64,000 nt of DNA from Ichthyophis bannanicus. Taxonomy: Eukaryota > Chordata > Amphibia > Gymnophiona > Ichthyophiidae. Under the pieces are notes generated by a model, which saw only the letters and a program-made list of their open reading frames with translations, did not search any database and was not told the origin of the DNA. Position 1 is the stretch's first letter. Every line of letters begins with the position of its first letter. The position numbers were made by a program, and so were the translations under genes. The DNA lies in NCBI GenBank assembly GCA_033557465.1, contig CM066033.1, forward strand, positions 1,246,835,523 to 1,246,899,522. The letters are read 5' to 3'. This document shows, one piece after another, positions 31,464 to 41,424 of the stretch.

Positions 31464-31600
31464 TCCTTTTCGCCTCTCCGGGCCAGTCCAGGGAAGGTTA
31501 GGTTGTCAATCCCCCTCAGCAGCTGAGGACATAAAGACATCAAGTTTTCTTGCTCGATGAAGCCACTCCCCCTGAAGCCAACTGCCAGTCTGTTTGTCCT
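31464..31600 (+). repeat. DIRS-C left inverted terminal repeat
   Basis: It is inverted relative to about 36990-37103 (cagctgctgag, gatgtctttatg and cttcagggggagtggcttc are all mirrored). The outermost part is tccttttcgcctctccgggc. Confidence 0.85.
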
Positions 31601-31813
31601 CAGCAGCTGAAGAGGATCGATTTAAATCTCTCCCTTAAGTTTTTGTTATTTATAATTTATTTGTAATTCTTTAAGTTGGCTCTAGCAGAGCTGATTTAGT
31701 TATAGTCCTAACAGAGCATTTTAATTTAATTTACCTGCTTTGCCAGCAGAGAGAATTGGAGCGCGACGGTTTCAGGTAGAGCCTGCCTGTCTTTTTATTC
31801 CGTCTCTGACTCC

Positions 31814-32258
31814 TGTGGCAGATTGAGACTGGGAGCCCCAGTACCTCCTCTGCGTTGGTGATGCTATGCTCTTCCTGTTTCCGCTAGCAGCGGAACAAAA
31901 CTTTATTGAGTCAGCTGTTTCCTGCTTCCGCTAGCAGCGGAACAAAACTGTGGCAGATTGAGACTGGGAGCCCCAGTACCTCCTCTGCGTTGGTGATGCT
32001 ATGTTTGGTGATGCTATCCTTTTCCTATTTCCGCTAGCAGCGGAACAAAACTTTATTGAGTCAGCTGTTTCCTGCTTCCGCTAGCAGCGGAACAAAACTG
32101 TGGCAGATTGAGACTGGGAGCCCCAGTACCTCCTCTGCGTTGGTGATGCTATGCTTGGTGATGCTATGCTTTTCCTGTTTCCGCTAGCAGCGGAACAAAA
32201 CTTTATTGAGTCAGCTGTTTCCTGCTTCCGCTAGCAGCGGAATAAAACTTTAACAAAC
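31814..32258 (+). repeat. Leader tandem repeat with ccgctagcagcgg hairpins
   Basis: Three direct units start at 31814, 31949 and 32099 (spacings 135 and 150 bp) with tgtggcagattgagactggg. Each carries two copies of the small inverted repeat ccgctagcagcgg, six in all. The second and third units have extra copies of ttggtgatgctat. It lies in the DIRS-C leader where a promoter would be expected. Confidence 0.85.
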
Positions 32259-32631
32259 CACCTGTGTGACTACCGGTGCAGTGTTTGTTTTCCACAGCGG
32301 CGTGATTTCAGCGAGAGGCATTGTTTCCTGCTGATTTGAGCCAGCGGTTTTTCTCCGGTCAACTTACATCTCTCTCTATTCAAAATCAAAACACAACTCA
32401 AACATTTCTGTTTTCTGTTCAAGGTCAAAAACTCAAATCCAACTTTCTTCCTGTTGTCTAGGGAACAAGGACTCTGCTGACATCATCCATCTGCTCCCTA
32501 GGTCCTTTAGCCAATCAGAGACCTCTTTATGAGATATGCAGATGAAGCAGTAGAACTCCATCCAAATTCCACAGGAGAAAATCAGTTTTATTCCTCAACT
32601 GCATACTTCATCAAAATAAGTGGCACACACT

Positions 32632-32967
32632 CTAAATAAAAAACAAAACGGTTACAGTTGTTTTAAGGTGATCAATATAGGCATGGAGTTCTGTAAAGTT
32701 GAGCAGTTTATGTAGTGTCTTTTCTCCCATGCCAAGTGGTAATGGATGCACAGCATATGAGATAAAGTCTGGAATGTCCATAGAGTCATTGGTAACCAGC
32801 GGTGTGGAATAAGTTGTCCCGTCAATGGTGATGGAGACCAGTGGTGTATGACTGCACCAGGTATTGTTTAAACTGTACAACAGAGTGTTCTTAGGAAGGC
32901 GGGTGTCATGCATTCTGGGAGCAACTGAAAAAGAAACATTCTTTATCCTGGCAAGAAATATGTACAA
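32632..32967 (-). pseudogene. Unidentified frame in retrovirus-like fragment (b)
   Basis: A 111-codon minus-strand frame directly downstream of the frame at 32971-33264. It is hydrophobic at the start (MYIFLARIKNVSFSV) and has possible N-glycosylation sites (NNTW, NVS) and a hydrophobic end (TTVTVLFFI). This would suit part of a secreted or envelope protein, but I recognise no family. Confidence 0.35.
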
Positions 32968-32970
32968 AAT

Positions 32971-33264
32971 CTAGGCAGGAGGACCTAAAAAGTAATGTTC
33001 TGGAGGTGCCCTCACTACTTCTGTCCTTTCTAGAGAAGTGGAAACTGGTGGCGCCCACAGTATTTGAGTGATGTTTAATGAGTAGAACACTGGCTTGTCC
33101 TGTATGGAACAGAAACTCAGGATGACCAGATACTTTCCTTCGGGGAAAGGTGGGGGTATTTCTTGATAGCGATATACCCCATCTGTGGATTTAGCCAATC
33201 GTGCATATTCGGATGATAGTTCCTGTAATGAGACTTGGGTAGAGGAGAGCAGATACAAGAACAA
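32971..33264 (-). pseudogene. Unidentified frame in retrovirus-like fragment (a)
   Basis: A 97-codon minus-strand frame (QELSSEYARLAKSTDGVYRY, then PPPFPEGKYLVILSF) ending at a TAG 3 bp before the next frame. With the next frame it may be one broken gene between integrase and the 3' end. No domain is recognised. Confidence 0.35.
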
Positions 33265-33565
33265 CAGGAAACCGAGACATAATAAAAGCTAACTTGTTTT
33301 ACTCTACTACGGAGTAAACTAGTGCTCCTCACTTATACTATGCAACAACAAAAATAATTTTTACTACTTATTTACATAACTATTAGATACATGTCCAGTA
33401 TCTAGGACACGTCAACTATACAGCAGAAGTAAATAGTTCCCATCCTCAAACAACTTTTGTTCAGAAAGCAGCTATCCGTGCTGTCTTCAGAAAGCAGCTA
33501 TCCGTGCTGTCTTCAGATGGTATCTGAAAACAAAGACTCATACAACATGTATTACCCATATGGTT

Positions 33566-33775
33566 TCAACTGGGTGATGTGTTTCCAATACTGCTAGGAT
33601 CTGTGACATGGAAAGCTTCTACCCAATGAGAAAAGGAATCAACAACAGTGAGTAAAAATCTATTTTCCCTAGCTGTTAATGGAAGAGGGCATACATGATC
33701 TATTTGCAATCTCTCAAAAGAGGTTTCAATAGATCTTACTTCGCGGCTTCTCAATCCGCAGCTAAGAAACCACAA
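33566..33775 (-). pseudogene. Retroviral integrase core fragment
   Basis: A minus-strand frame of 69 codons. LQIDHVCPLPLT carries the first catalytic Asp of an rve core, and FLLTVVDSFSHWVEAF is the second strand of that fold. The fragment ends before the second Asp and the Glu. It abuts the DIRS-C RT at 33776, so the retroviral sequence is truncated there. The retroviral genus cannot be decided from 69 residues. Confidence 0.7.
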
Positions 33776-33785
33776 TGAAGGTCTC

Positions 33786-35154
33786 TTGGTTCAGGCGTTA
33801 GTACCTCTAGGGGGACGCCTGCAGGATTTTCTCTCAGCCTGGACCGAGATTACTGCAGACAAGTGGGTGTTAGAAATAATTCAAAAAGGGTATGCACTGG
33901 ATTTCGCTTACAATCTGCTACCCGCCTTCGTTCGCTCTCCCTGTGCGAAGGGGCTAAAAGAGAAAGCCGTGTTAGACACGGTTTTGCGTCTATTACACCT
34001 TTGAGCAATAGTCCCTGTACCCCGAGACCAATACGGTCGCGGTCGATACTCGATTTATTTCATGGTTCCCAAAAAGGAGGATTCTTTTCGACCAATTCTC
34101 GATCTCAGAGGGGTCAACCGTGCTTTGCGGGTACCTCATTTTCGCATGGAAACGCTGCGTACAATGATTCGGGCAATACGGCTGGGGGAATTCCTCTTCA
34201 CATTCCCATCAGGCCATCTCATCAGCAATTTTTGCGTTTTGCCCTTCCAATGGGTCACTTCCAGTTTCGGCCCTTTGGTCTGGCCACGGCTCCAAGAACC
34301 TTCACAAAGCTCATGGTAGTGGTAGCAGCTGCGCTGCGAAAAGAAGGGATCCGTGTTCATCCATACCTCGACGATTGGCTAATTAGAGCCAATTCTCATC
34401 TGGCCTCCGTAGTGGCGACGTCTCGAGTTGTTCAACTTTTGGAACAGCTAGGCTGGGTGATAAATCAAGCAAAGAGTCACTTGCAGCCAGTTCAACAACT
34501 GACTTATCTAGGGGCCTACTTTGATACGGCTCGAGAAGCAGTTTTTCTTGCCGGAAAAAAAAAAAAAAAAAGAATAGTCAAGATTTTGCAACAAGTGCAA
34601 GCTTTTTTAAGAGTTCAAGCTCCATCGGCTTGGAAGTACTTACAGTTTTTGGGTTCCATGGCGGCTGCCTTGGATCTGGTTCTGTGGGCCAGGACTCACA
34701 TGCGGCCCTTACAACAGGCCTTACTTTTCGATGGTCACCGCAGCTGCATCCTCTATCGCAGCGCCTGTTTTGTCCGGAAACGGTAAGGGAAAGTCTAGAA
34801 TGGTGGTAGGACCCGGTACATCTCAAGGCGGGTATTCCTTTGCAGGAGCCCGCGTGGGTGTTAGTCACCACAGATGCCAGTCTGATAGGCTGGGGAGCGC
34901 ATTGTCAGTCGCAAATAACTCAAGGGTTTTGGTCAAAAGAGGAAACATTGTGGTTGATCAACATGCTAGAGCTACGCGCTGCCCGGCTTGCTCTTCAGCA
35001 CTTCGAGCACCTTCTCATAAAGAAGGCAGTTCGTTTGTTCTCCGACAATGCGGGCAAAGAGAATGTTCAGGCCGATTATCCCAGTCGGTCTCTCCTCGAT
35101 CCAGGAGAATGGGAGTTGAACGTAGCAGTTTTTCACGAAATAACCTTAAAGTGA
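33786..35154 (+). pseudogene. DIRS-C reverse transcriptase and RNase H, broken
   Basis: It opens with VPLGGRLQDFLSAWTEIT, the conserved DIRS pre-RT segment. RT blocks: YFMVPKKEDSFRPILDLRGV (near 34058), FRPFGLATAPRTFTKL (near 34263) and VHPYLDDWLIRANS (near 34352), with YLDD present. RNase H: VLVTTDASLIGWGAHC (near 34858) and INMLELRAARLALQHFE. Frame changes occur at about 34004 (stop), 34200, 34556-34572 (an A-run of about 16 inside a Lys-encoding region), 34785 and 35045. The N-terminal gag partner is absent. Confidence 0.8.
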
Positions 35155-35449
35155 GGACAACCGGTTATGGATTTAATGGCGACGTTCAACAATGCAAAGT
35201 CGAACCGTTTTTTCAGTAGACACAGGGAATGCATGTCAGAAGGGCTCGATGCTCTAGCTCAGCCTTGGCCGGAGAACATTCTATTGTATGTTTTCCCACC
35301 TTGGCCAATGGTGAGCCTACTTGTTCAACGCATAACGAAGCGCTGCGGTTCAGTGATTCTGATTGCGCCAGATTGGCCTCGGCGTCCTTGGTATGCCGAT
35401 CTAGTCCTTGGTATGCCGATCTAGTTCGGCTTCTAATAGCTCCACCTTG
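35155..35449 (+). other. DIRS-C linker between RNase H and recombinase
   Basis: Decayed coding sequence with PENILLYVFPPWPMVSLLVQ-type DIRS linker blocks. A 20-bp perfect tandem duplication (tccttggtatgccgatctag, 35386-35425) shifts the frame. Confidence 0.6.
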
Positions 35450-36666
35450 GCGTCTTCTAGTCCGGGTCAATCTGTTAAATCAGGGACCCGTGCTCATGCC
35501 ACACGTGGATCGCTTCTTGCTTATGGCTTGGCTCTTGAGAGGTCTCGCTTGACTCGCAAAGGTTATGCGAATTCTGTAGTGGCTACCTTACTTAAATCTA
35601 GAAGACCTGGGACATCTCTTGCGTATGTCCGGATATGGCAGATTTTTCGAGTCTTGGTGTGAACGGCATGATATTCTTCCTCGTTCGGCTTCCTTGCCTC
35701 AGTTGCTTTTATTTCTCCAGGAAGGTTTGGATAAAGGGTTGGCAATTAATACCCTTAAGGTTCAGGTAGCCGCACTTGCATGTTTTAGGGAATTAGTCCA
35801 AAATTGCAAGCTATCCTTGCATCCGGATGTGCAAAGATTTTTCAGAGCGGCTAAGATTATTCGTCCTCCGCTGCGGCACATTGTGCCTCCGTGGGATTTG
35901 AATATTGTTTTGGAGGCGTTGTCGAGTTCGTCATTAGCGTCGATTTCCTCCCGATCTCCAAAGGAGTGTTCATGAAGAATATTGTTTTGGAGGCGTTGTC
36001 GAGTTCGTCATTAACATCAATTTCCTCCCGATCTCCTAAGGAGTGTTCATGGAAGACAGCTTTTCTGGTAGCTTTGTGTTCAGCGCGAAGAATTTCGGAT
36101 TTACAGGCTTTGTCTTGCCGTGAGCCTTATTTGCAATTTCTCCCTGAACGAGTTTTATTACGTACAGTTCCTTCATTTTTACCAAAAGTGCTATCTGCTT
36201 TTCATATTAATCAGTCAATACTTTTGCCAACTTTTTTGGATTTATCAAATTCTCCTATTGATAGAGCTCTTTGAAAATTGGGTCTTGGTCGTGTCTTAAA
36301 GACATACCTTAAAATTTCAGATCCATTTCGTAAAACAGATAGATTGTGCAGTATGCTGGACCTAATAAAGGGAAGCCGGCTTCGAAGTCCACAATTGCTC
36401 GATGGTTACGATCTGCTATTGTGGCAGCTTATCAGACCAGAGGACGCTCTCCTCCTAATGGTCTGAGGGCGCATTCTACTAGAGCACAAGCGGCATCCTG
36501 GGCAGAATTTGCTTTTGTTCCTCCAGTAGATATCTGTAGGGCGGCTACATGGTCTTCGTTGCATACCTTTACAAAGCATTATCGTCTAGATGTTCAGGCC
36601 AGGGAAGATGCAAAAGTGGGAACGTCGGCTCTCATTGCTGGACTGGCGGGTCCCTCCCGAGTTTAG
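35450..36666 (+). pseudogene. DIRS-C tyrosine recombinase, broken
   Basis: The core-binding half reads SLPQLLLFLQEGLDKGLAIN and LKVQVAALACFRELVQN. The catalytic half has CSARRISDLQAL (Arg), LRAHSTRAQAASWA (H-x-x-R) and FTKHYRLDV (Tyr), all in place. A 73-76-bp tandem duplication (35901-35975 and 35977-36050) with diverged copies doubles the segment NIVLEALSSSSL and adds a stop (TGA at about 35973). A second stop at 36272 and a frame change precede the last part (36346-36666). The frame end at 36664 is near the internal complementary region, as in the other DIRS copies. Confidence 0.8.
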
Positions 36667-36694
36667 GTACTGCTCTGGTATTGCCCTAACCTTC

Positions 36695-36795
36695 CCTGGA
36701 CTGGCCCGGAGAGGCGAAAAGGAAAATGAAATTAGTTCTTACCTGCTAATTATCTTTCCTTGAGCATTCTCCGGGCCAGTCCAGGGTCCCACCCT
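36695..36795 (+). repeat. DIRS-C internal complementary region
   Basis: The words ccctggactggcccggagaggcg and cattctccgggccagtccaggg face each other around the sequence aaaatgaaattagttcttacc. The left part mirrors the left terminus (31464 on) and the right part mirrors the right terminus (37080-37147). Confidence 0.85.
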
Positions 36796-36989
36796 TTAGT
36801 TATTGGGGCTAATGTTTCTTTCTCAAATTAAGTTGGAATTTATTTAGTTTGAAAAAAAAAAAAAATTTTAATAAGCACAAATTATTTGCTTATGTTTTCC
36901 TGAAGGACTATAAAATATAATCAGTTTTATTATGAGTAAGCTTTTTGTTTTAAATTCTATAATAGTTAGTTGCTTTGTCAAAAGAAGAC

Positions 36990-37147
36990 TGGCAGTTGGC
37001 TTCAGGGGGAGTGGCTTCATCGAGCAAGAAAACTTGATGTCTTTATGTCCTCAGCTGCTGAGGGGGATTGACAACCTAACCTTCCCTGGACTGGCCCGGA
37101 GAATGCTCAAGGAAAGATAATTAGCAGGTAAGAACTAATTTCATTTT
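36990..37147 (-). repeat. DIRS-C right inverted terminal repeat
   Basis: It is the reverse complement of the left repeat, plus an outer extension (aggaaagataattagcaggt to tttcatttt) found otherwise only in the internal complementary region. Confidence 0.85.
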
Positions 37148-37619
37148 ACCTCAGTGATGTCTAAAAAATCTATGCTCCTGCTGTACATCCCTGCAAACAC
37201 TGTTGTATTTGCCAGGGTCATTATTCATATTTTACAAAAAACTCCAGATTCAGCAAATCCTTTTGAAAATTATAGTTTGGGAACTGTATATAAACATCCT
37301 GATATGGGTGTTCGAGTTCCTACCTATGTGTTCTATGCAAGGGTTTATTAGGCCTTGACAACATTTCTTTGAATTTAGGAACCAGCCCCAAAACATTACC
37401 AACAGCTGAGACCTTTCATCTTCCCCTGTGTTATTGCCACCTAAGCTGAAGAACTTTGGGGGAATGGGGGGGGGATAGCGTCTCCAAGATCTGCTTACAG
37501 CTCCTTTAGGGCCTGACTTACTAAGGCTGTTTTTTCATTCTATGTTTAAGGGAAAAGAAAGCTTAATAAATCTGGATCTTAGTGCATCACAGCAGGTCAT
37601 TTGCAGAAATACAGTCATA
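37148..37619. other. Unassigned spacer with a 65-codon frame
   Basis: A plus-strand frame at 37154-37351 (KSMLLLYIPANTVVFARVII ... FENYSLGTVYKHPDMGVRVP) looks protein-like but has no recognised family and no clear splice sites. The rest is non-coding, with a G-run at 37467-37474. Confidence 0.35.
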
Positions 37620-37978
37620 CTGTAGAGGAAAGGCAGGATAGAGGAGATATAGAGATTTGTAAATACCTCCATGGTATAAAAGCACAGGAGAGTCTCTTTT
37701 GATTGAAAGCGAGCTCTGCTATGAGGGGACAGGATGAGGGTGAAAGGGGATGGACTCATGAGTAATATGTGAAAATATTTCTTTACGGAAAGAGTGGTAG
37801 ATGCTTGGAATAGTCTCCCAGAGGAGATGGTAGTGACAAGGACAGTATCTGAATTCAAAAAAAGCATGAGACAGAGGATCTCTAAAGGGAAAAAGGGAAC
37901 TATTGTAGATGATATGGAAGGGCAGACTAGATAGGCCATGTGGTCTTTTTCTGCAGTCATGTTTCTATGTGTCTCCCC
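37620..37978 (+). mobile_element. CR1-like LINE 3' end
   Basis: The segment aaaatatttctttacggaaagagtggtagatgcttggaatagtctcccagag through gggcagactagataggccatgtggtctttttctgcagtcatgtttctatg is the familiar 3' UTR of a CR1 subfamily. No open frame. It belongs to a different subfamily from the CR1 at 900-11772. Confidence 0.65.
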
Positions 37979-38320
37979 ACTCAGTCTCTCTCTTTCACCC
38001 ACCCACCCTGTTATTTTGCTCCTTCTTCCTCCTCTCCTTACCATGTCATCACCCAATCTTGCTCCTTATCACCCCCCCCCCCCATCGTCGTCACGCAGTC
38101 TTGTTCCCTCACTTCTCCATCAGTTTCCATCCCTTGTCCCACCACTTTCCTCCGCCCCCAAATCAGCCACCTCCCCAGCTAGCTCTCATTACCCTGCAGG
38201 TCAGTCGACCATCTCTCCAGCCCATATTATCCACCCCCGTTAGCCCTCACCACCCAGGGGCTCGCCCCCCTCCCCAACCTTCTGAGCCAGATACTTCTCA
38301 TCTTGCCTACTAGATAGCTA
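37979..38320. repeat. C/T-rich low-complexity stretch
   Basis: A pyrimidine-rich stretch with a C-run at about 38070-38082. The several overlapping Ser/Pro frames here come from composition alone. Confidence 0.7.
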
Positions 38321-38849
38321 ACCAGTCAGTAACCCCTCAGACTTCCTGTTAGGTCATCTCCTTGCTTTGAGCCTCAGGCTGACCTACCACTGCTTCTATC
38401 AGGCTCTGTTGCTGCTTTTTTTTCTTTAAGCTTGAGCTGTACTATGCAGGAACTTTCACACTGATCTCAGGGTTTCAAGTCTCATGAGACCAGCCTGAGA
38501 ATTTATGTACAGTGCTGCTTAGTCACAGAGAGCTGTGTGGTGCTGAGAGAAAGCAGTAGGATCAATAGCCGTAGAAGCAGGGCAAGAAAATCCTAGGTGC
38601 CATGGCAACCTGGCACTTGGGATTTCTCCAGCCCTGATTTATGTTGTGACGTGATAAATATTTCCTAAAGAGAAAGTGTTCTTCTTTACTTTTGATTTAG
38701 ATTAATTTAAAGCAACATAGCTCTTTGGTCATTCTGTCTTTTCTTGGAAAGTCAACATCTTTATCGTTCCATACTTTCCTTTGTTTACCTAAGCAGATTA
38801 ATACCCACACAGCAGTATATTTAATATGCACTAAATTATATAATATAAT
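38321..38849. other. Spacer, nothing recognised
   Basis: Non-coding; no repeat that I can name. Confidence 0.45.
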
Positions 38850-39396
38850 ATACAATGCTGAGAAAAAGTTTATGAACCTTTAGAATAGTCTGTATTTAAT
38901 AGAATTATACTCAAAAATATGAGAGAAAATAACTCCACTAAACAAAAAACTCAAATGTATAGGGTATTTTGATTATTTATTCCAGAAAAGGATTTAAAAA
39001 TAAGTATCCTTCTGTGAAAAGTATGCTAATTGGTGGTACCTCCTTGAGCAGCAATAATGTCAACTAAAAGTTTCCTGTAAATCTTGTTCAGTCTCTCATA
39101 AGAACATAAGATATGCCATACTGGGTCAGACCAAGGTCCATCACGCCCAGTATCCTGTTTCCAACAGTGGCCAATCTAGGTCATAAGTACCTAGCAGTCT
39201 CCCCAAAAGAGACAGGTTCCTCATTGCTTGTATTGGTTCAAGCAGTGATATCCTGGGTCCCTCTCACATCACCCTTGAGAAATTTTGCCCCATTCCATAG
39301 AAAACTGTTTCAACTCTGTGATATTTGAGGGCTTCCTTACTTGGACAATTTGCTTCAGGTTTTGAACAACATTTCAAAAGGATGTAGATCAAAATT
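38850..39396. mobile_element. DNA-transposon remnant split by a CR1 end
   Basis: The words gctgagaaaaagtttatgaa, ccttgagcagcaataatgtc and gtttcctgtaaatcttgttca, then (after the CR1) gaaattttgccccattccat and gcttcaggttttgaacaacatttcaaaaggatgtagat, are in the order of a widespread vertebrate non-autonomous DNA-transposon family. The superfamily cannot be fixed by eye. The CR1 fragment 39099-39260 interrupts it with a short duplication. Confidence 0.45.
39099..39260 (-). mobile_element. CR1 3' end, minus strand
   Basis: It is the reverse complement of 11605-11772 (aagaacataagatatgccat, gaccaaggtccatcacgccc and ccaacagtggccaatctaggt are all mirrored), so it is the same subfamily. ctctca at 39093-39098 and 39261-39266 flanks it as a probable target duplication. 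Confidence 0.8.
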
Positions 39397-40307
39397 TGCA
39401 TATAAGCAGGGGCGGCCCTAGGGGGTGCGGGGCCACATGCAGAGACTCATTGTAGGGCCTCATTTGCATAAATATTTGCATAATGTTAACATTTGCTAAC
39501 TTTTAGTAAGCATGCCTCTTAATGAGTGTCTGGTTAAAGAAAGACTGCCAGATTTCTACATTACTATACTCCAGTGCCAACCGCCAGGCACATTAGAAAG
39601 TACTATAAACACTGACCATTTAAAACCCACAGCAAACCCAGCGTATCATAACAGCACTACCGGGACTCACAAAGCACCAAACCCTATCTATCAAAAGGCA
39701 ACACTGCAAATATTAAACCAATACATCTCCTACTGGGGAAAGCGAACAAGTGGAACTGTCAAATAGAAACTACATAAATAGAATACCTCAGCTCGGTTAC
39801 ACCATCGGAACATAGACCAAAGAAAGAACAAGGGATCACAATTTAGAAATAGGAAGACAATTAAACTGGGAACTCCAAAAGCCAAACTTGGAATGTGCAA
39901 CAACACTGGAGAAATAAAGCTATAAATTAATTTCCTCTTGTACTAAACAAAACGCAAAGACATTAATGATGCACATTTCTCAGAGCTGACATATTCTGGT
40001 TAATAAATTCAAAATAAAAAAGTATTTTTCTACCTTTTGTTGTTTGGGAATTTTATTTTTCAGTTGCAATTGCTTCAGTCACTTGCTTATGGTTTCTTCA
40101 TGTCTTCTGCTACCTCTCCATTGTCTGTTGTCCATTTGTCCTTTTTTCTTCTGGTTTTTTCCATTCTCTCTCTACATCTGCTTTAACATACTGATCTTTC
40201 CTTTTTTGCTCTTTCCTCAGTTTCTTTCTTATTCCTTTTTCATCCACTCAAATTTCACCCTTTCATCCTCAATCCCCACTTACTCTCCCAATACTCGACC
40301 AATCGTC
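39397..40307. other. Unassigned spacer, possible transposon end
   Basis: gcaggggcggccctaggggg at 39408 resembles the start of some DNA transposons but no partner terminus is found. An 84-codon frame at 39512-39766 has no recognised family. 40020-40300 is T-rich. Confidence 0.3.
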
Positions 40308-40550
40308 TATTTATTTATTTAACAGGTTTTTTTATATCGCTTTATCATTTCAGTCAAAGCAGTTAACATTGTAATTTAAACTTGGTAATGTACATTAAAC
40401 AGGAACATTGCCTCAGAAAATCCAAGTTATCAATGGAGAGTTGTGACTTGCCCAAGGCCACAAGGGATGCTAGTGGGAATTGAGCCTTGGTCTCTTAGTT
40501 CCCAAGTCAGTGCACTAAGCATTAGGCTTCTACTCCACTCCATTTCAGCC
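40308..40550 (-). mobile_element. tRNA-headed SINE with L2-type tail, minus strand
   Basis: On the minus strand the head reads ggagtagaagcctaatgctt, then the B-box-like ggctcaattcccactagc and the SINE core cttgtggccttgggcaagtc, ending in an L2-like tail and TAAA repeats at 40308-40322. It is decayed. The plus-strand SINE at 45098 is a relative. Confidence 0.65.
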
Positions 40551-41327
40551 ATTGAGTTAAATTGAAGTTTTCCTTTGGGGCAGTTTCTCCAAATGGGTAA
40601 GTTTTGCGCATTAATAAAACTAACTGCACAAGGGTTAAACTAACATAACATAAACCAACACCCTTGACCTTATCTTTGTCAATACTCCAATTTCATAAAA
40701 AAAATCTACTCTTTCTAATACTATTTTTCTAATACTATTTTTACTTTCTAATAAGGCATAAAAGACCTCAGGATGGTCTTACCCCAACATGTGACAAACT
40801 AGTCACCATAGGGTTTAAGAGCAGACACTCGCATCATGGGTCACTGCCTTTATACTTTTTAGTTGAAACTACCATATTGCACCATACTTTATACTACATA
40901 TATAACCCAAGCTTACACCAACCGAAAAAAAAAAACTTTTTGGGATTCCCAAAAACAACCACAAAAGGTTAGAAGTGTCTGCATAGCAACATAAGACCGG
41001 AGCATATAGATTCTTCAGTCGTTTTTCCTATAAAAAGAAAGAAATTTTTTTTTCTTCAAACAGCAGAATTTATACCCTTTTCATTAGAAGTTTTATCCAC
41101 TTATCTGAGTGATCCAAGGGTCCGGCTCATGTCAGCAACAGACATCCATTTCAACGGCAACATTCTAGTCGCGGGCGCCGAACTACAAAAGGAGCACGCC
41201 GTCCCGACAAAAGAATAATCTCCCCGACAAAAGCTTTTGTTTCTCCAGCTAGGCGTCTTCAGGGTTTCTTAGCAGCAATATCCTCATCTCACATCTTCAG
41301 TGTTGAATACAAAATGCCTCTCTAGAT
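40551..41327. other. Unassigned spacer
   Basis: No coding frame. A-runs at 40926 and T-runs at 41046 occur, and the stretch 41160-41320 is less AT-rich (gcgggcgccgaactacaaaaggagcacgcc) and may be part of an unrecognised element. Confidence 0.35.
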
Positions 41328-41424
41328 GTCCCGCGCAGGCTCCATCGGTACCGACGATACCCATATGTGAAGACTAAATTCCTGTTGTTCCTAGAGATCA
41401 CCGGTTACAGGTGAGTAACTGTGC
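41328..41424 (-). repeat. Solo DIRS-A right terminus
   Basis: It follows the DIRS-A2 right end (58950-59051): cgcgcaggctccatcggtac, atgtgaagactaaattcctg, gagatcaccggttacaggtg and agtaactgtgc. Nothing else of a DIRS element is present. CR1 sequence begins right after it. Confidence 0.8.

Larger units (their letters stand above)
32345..33775 (-). mobile_element. Endogenous retrovirus-like fragment, minus strand
   Basis: On the minus strand an integrase core piece (33775-33566) is followed by two frames of unknown identity (33264-32971 and 32967-32632), then by non-coding sequence to about 32345 that may include LTR. The order integrase then a downstream protein fits pol followed by an envelope or accessory gene. 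No gag, protease or RT is present and no LTR pair is recognised. A 30-bp direct duplication is at about 33460-33515. The limits are approximate. Confidence 0.55.
31464..37147 (+). mobile_element. DIRS-C, DIRS retrotransposon with gag region replaced
   Basis: The left terminal repeat is at 31464-31600, RT-RNase H at 33786-35154, tyrosine recombinase at about 35450-36666, the internal complementary region at 36695-36795 and the right repeat at 36990-37147. The terminal word ccgggccagtccaggg differs from DIRS-A and B, so this is a separate family. The region that should hold gag contains leader tandem repeats (31814-32258) and then a minus-strand retroviral fragment (about 32345-33775). No gag Cys/His cluster is present. 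The element is dead. Confidence 0.85.

Noticed and set aside
31814..32258. CRISPR-like array
   Set aside because: The repeats are long, only three units, and their spacers are themselves repeated; the setting is a vertebrate retrotransposon leader.
37938..38313. Overlapping Ser/Pro-rich frames
   Set aside because: They arise from C/T-rich low complexity.
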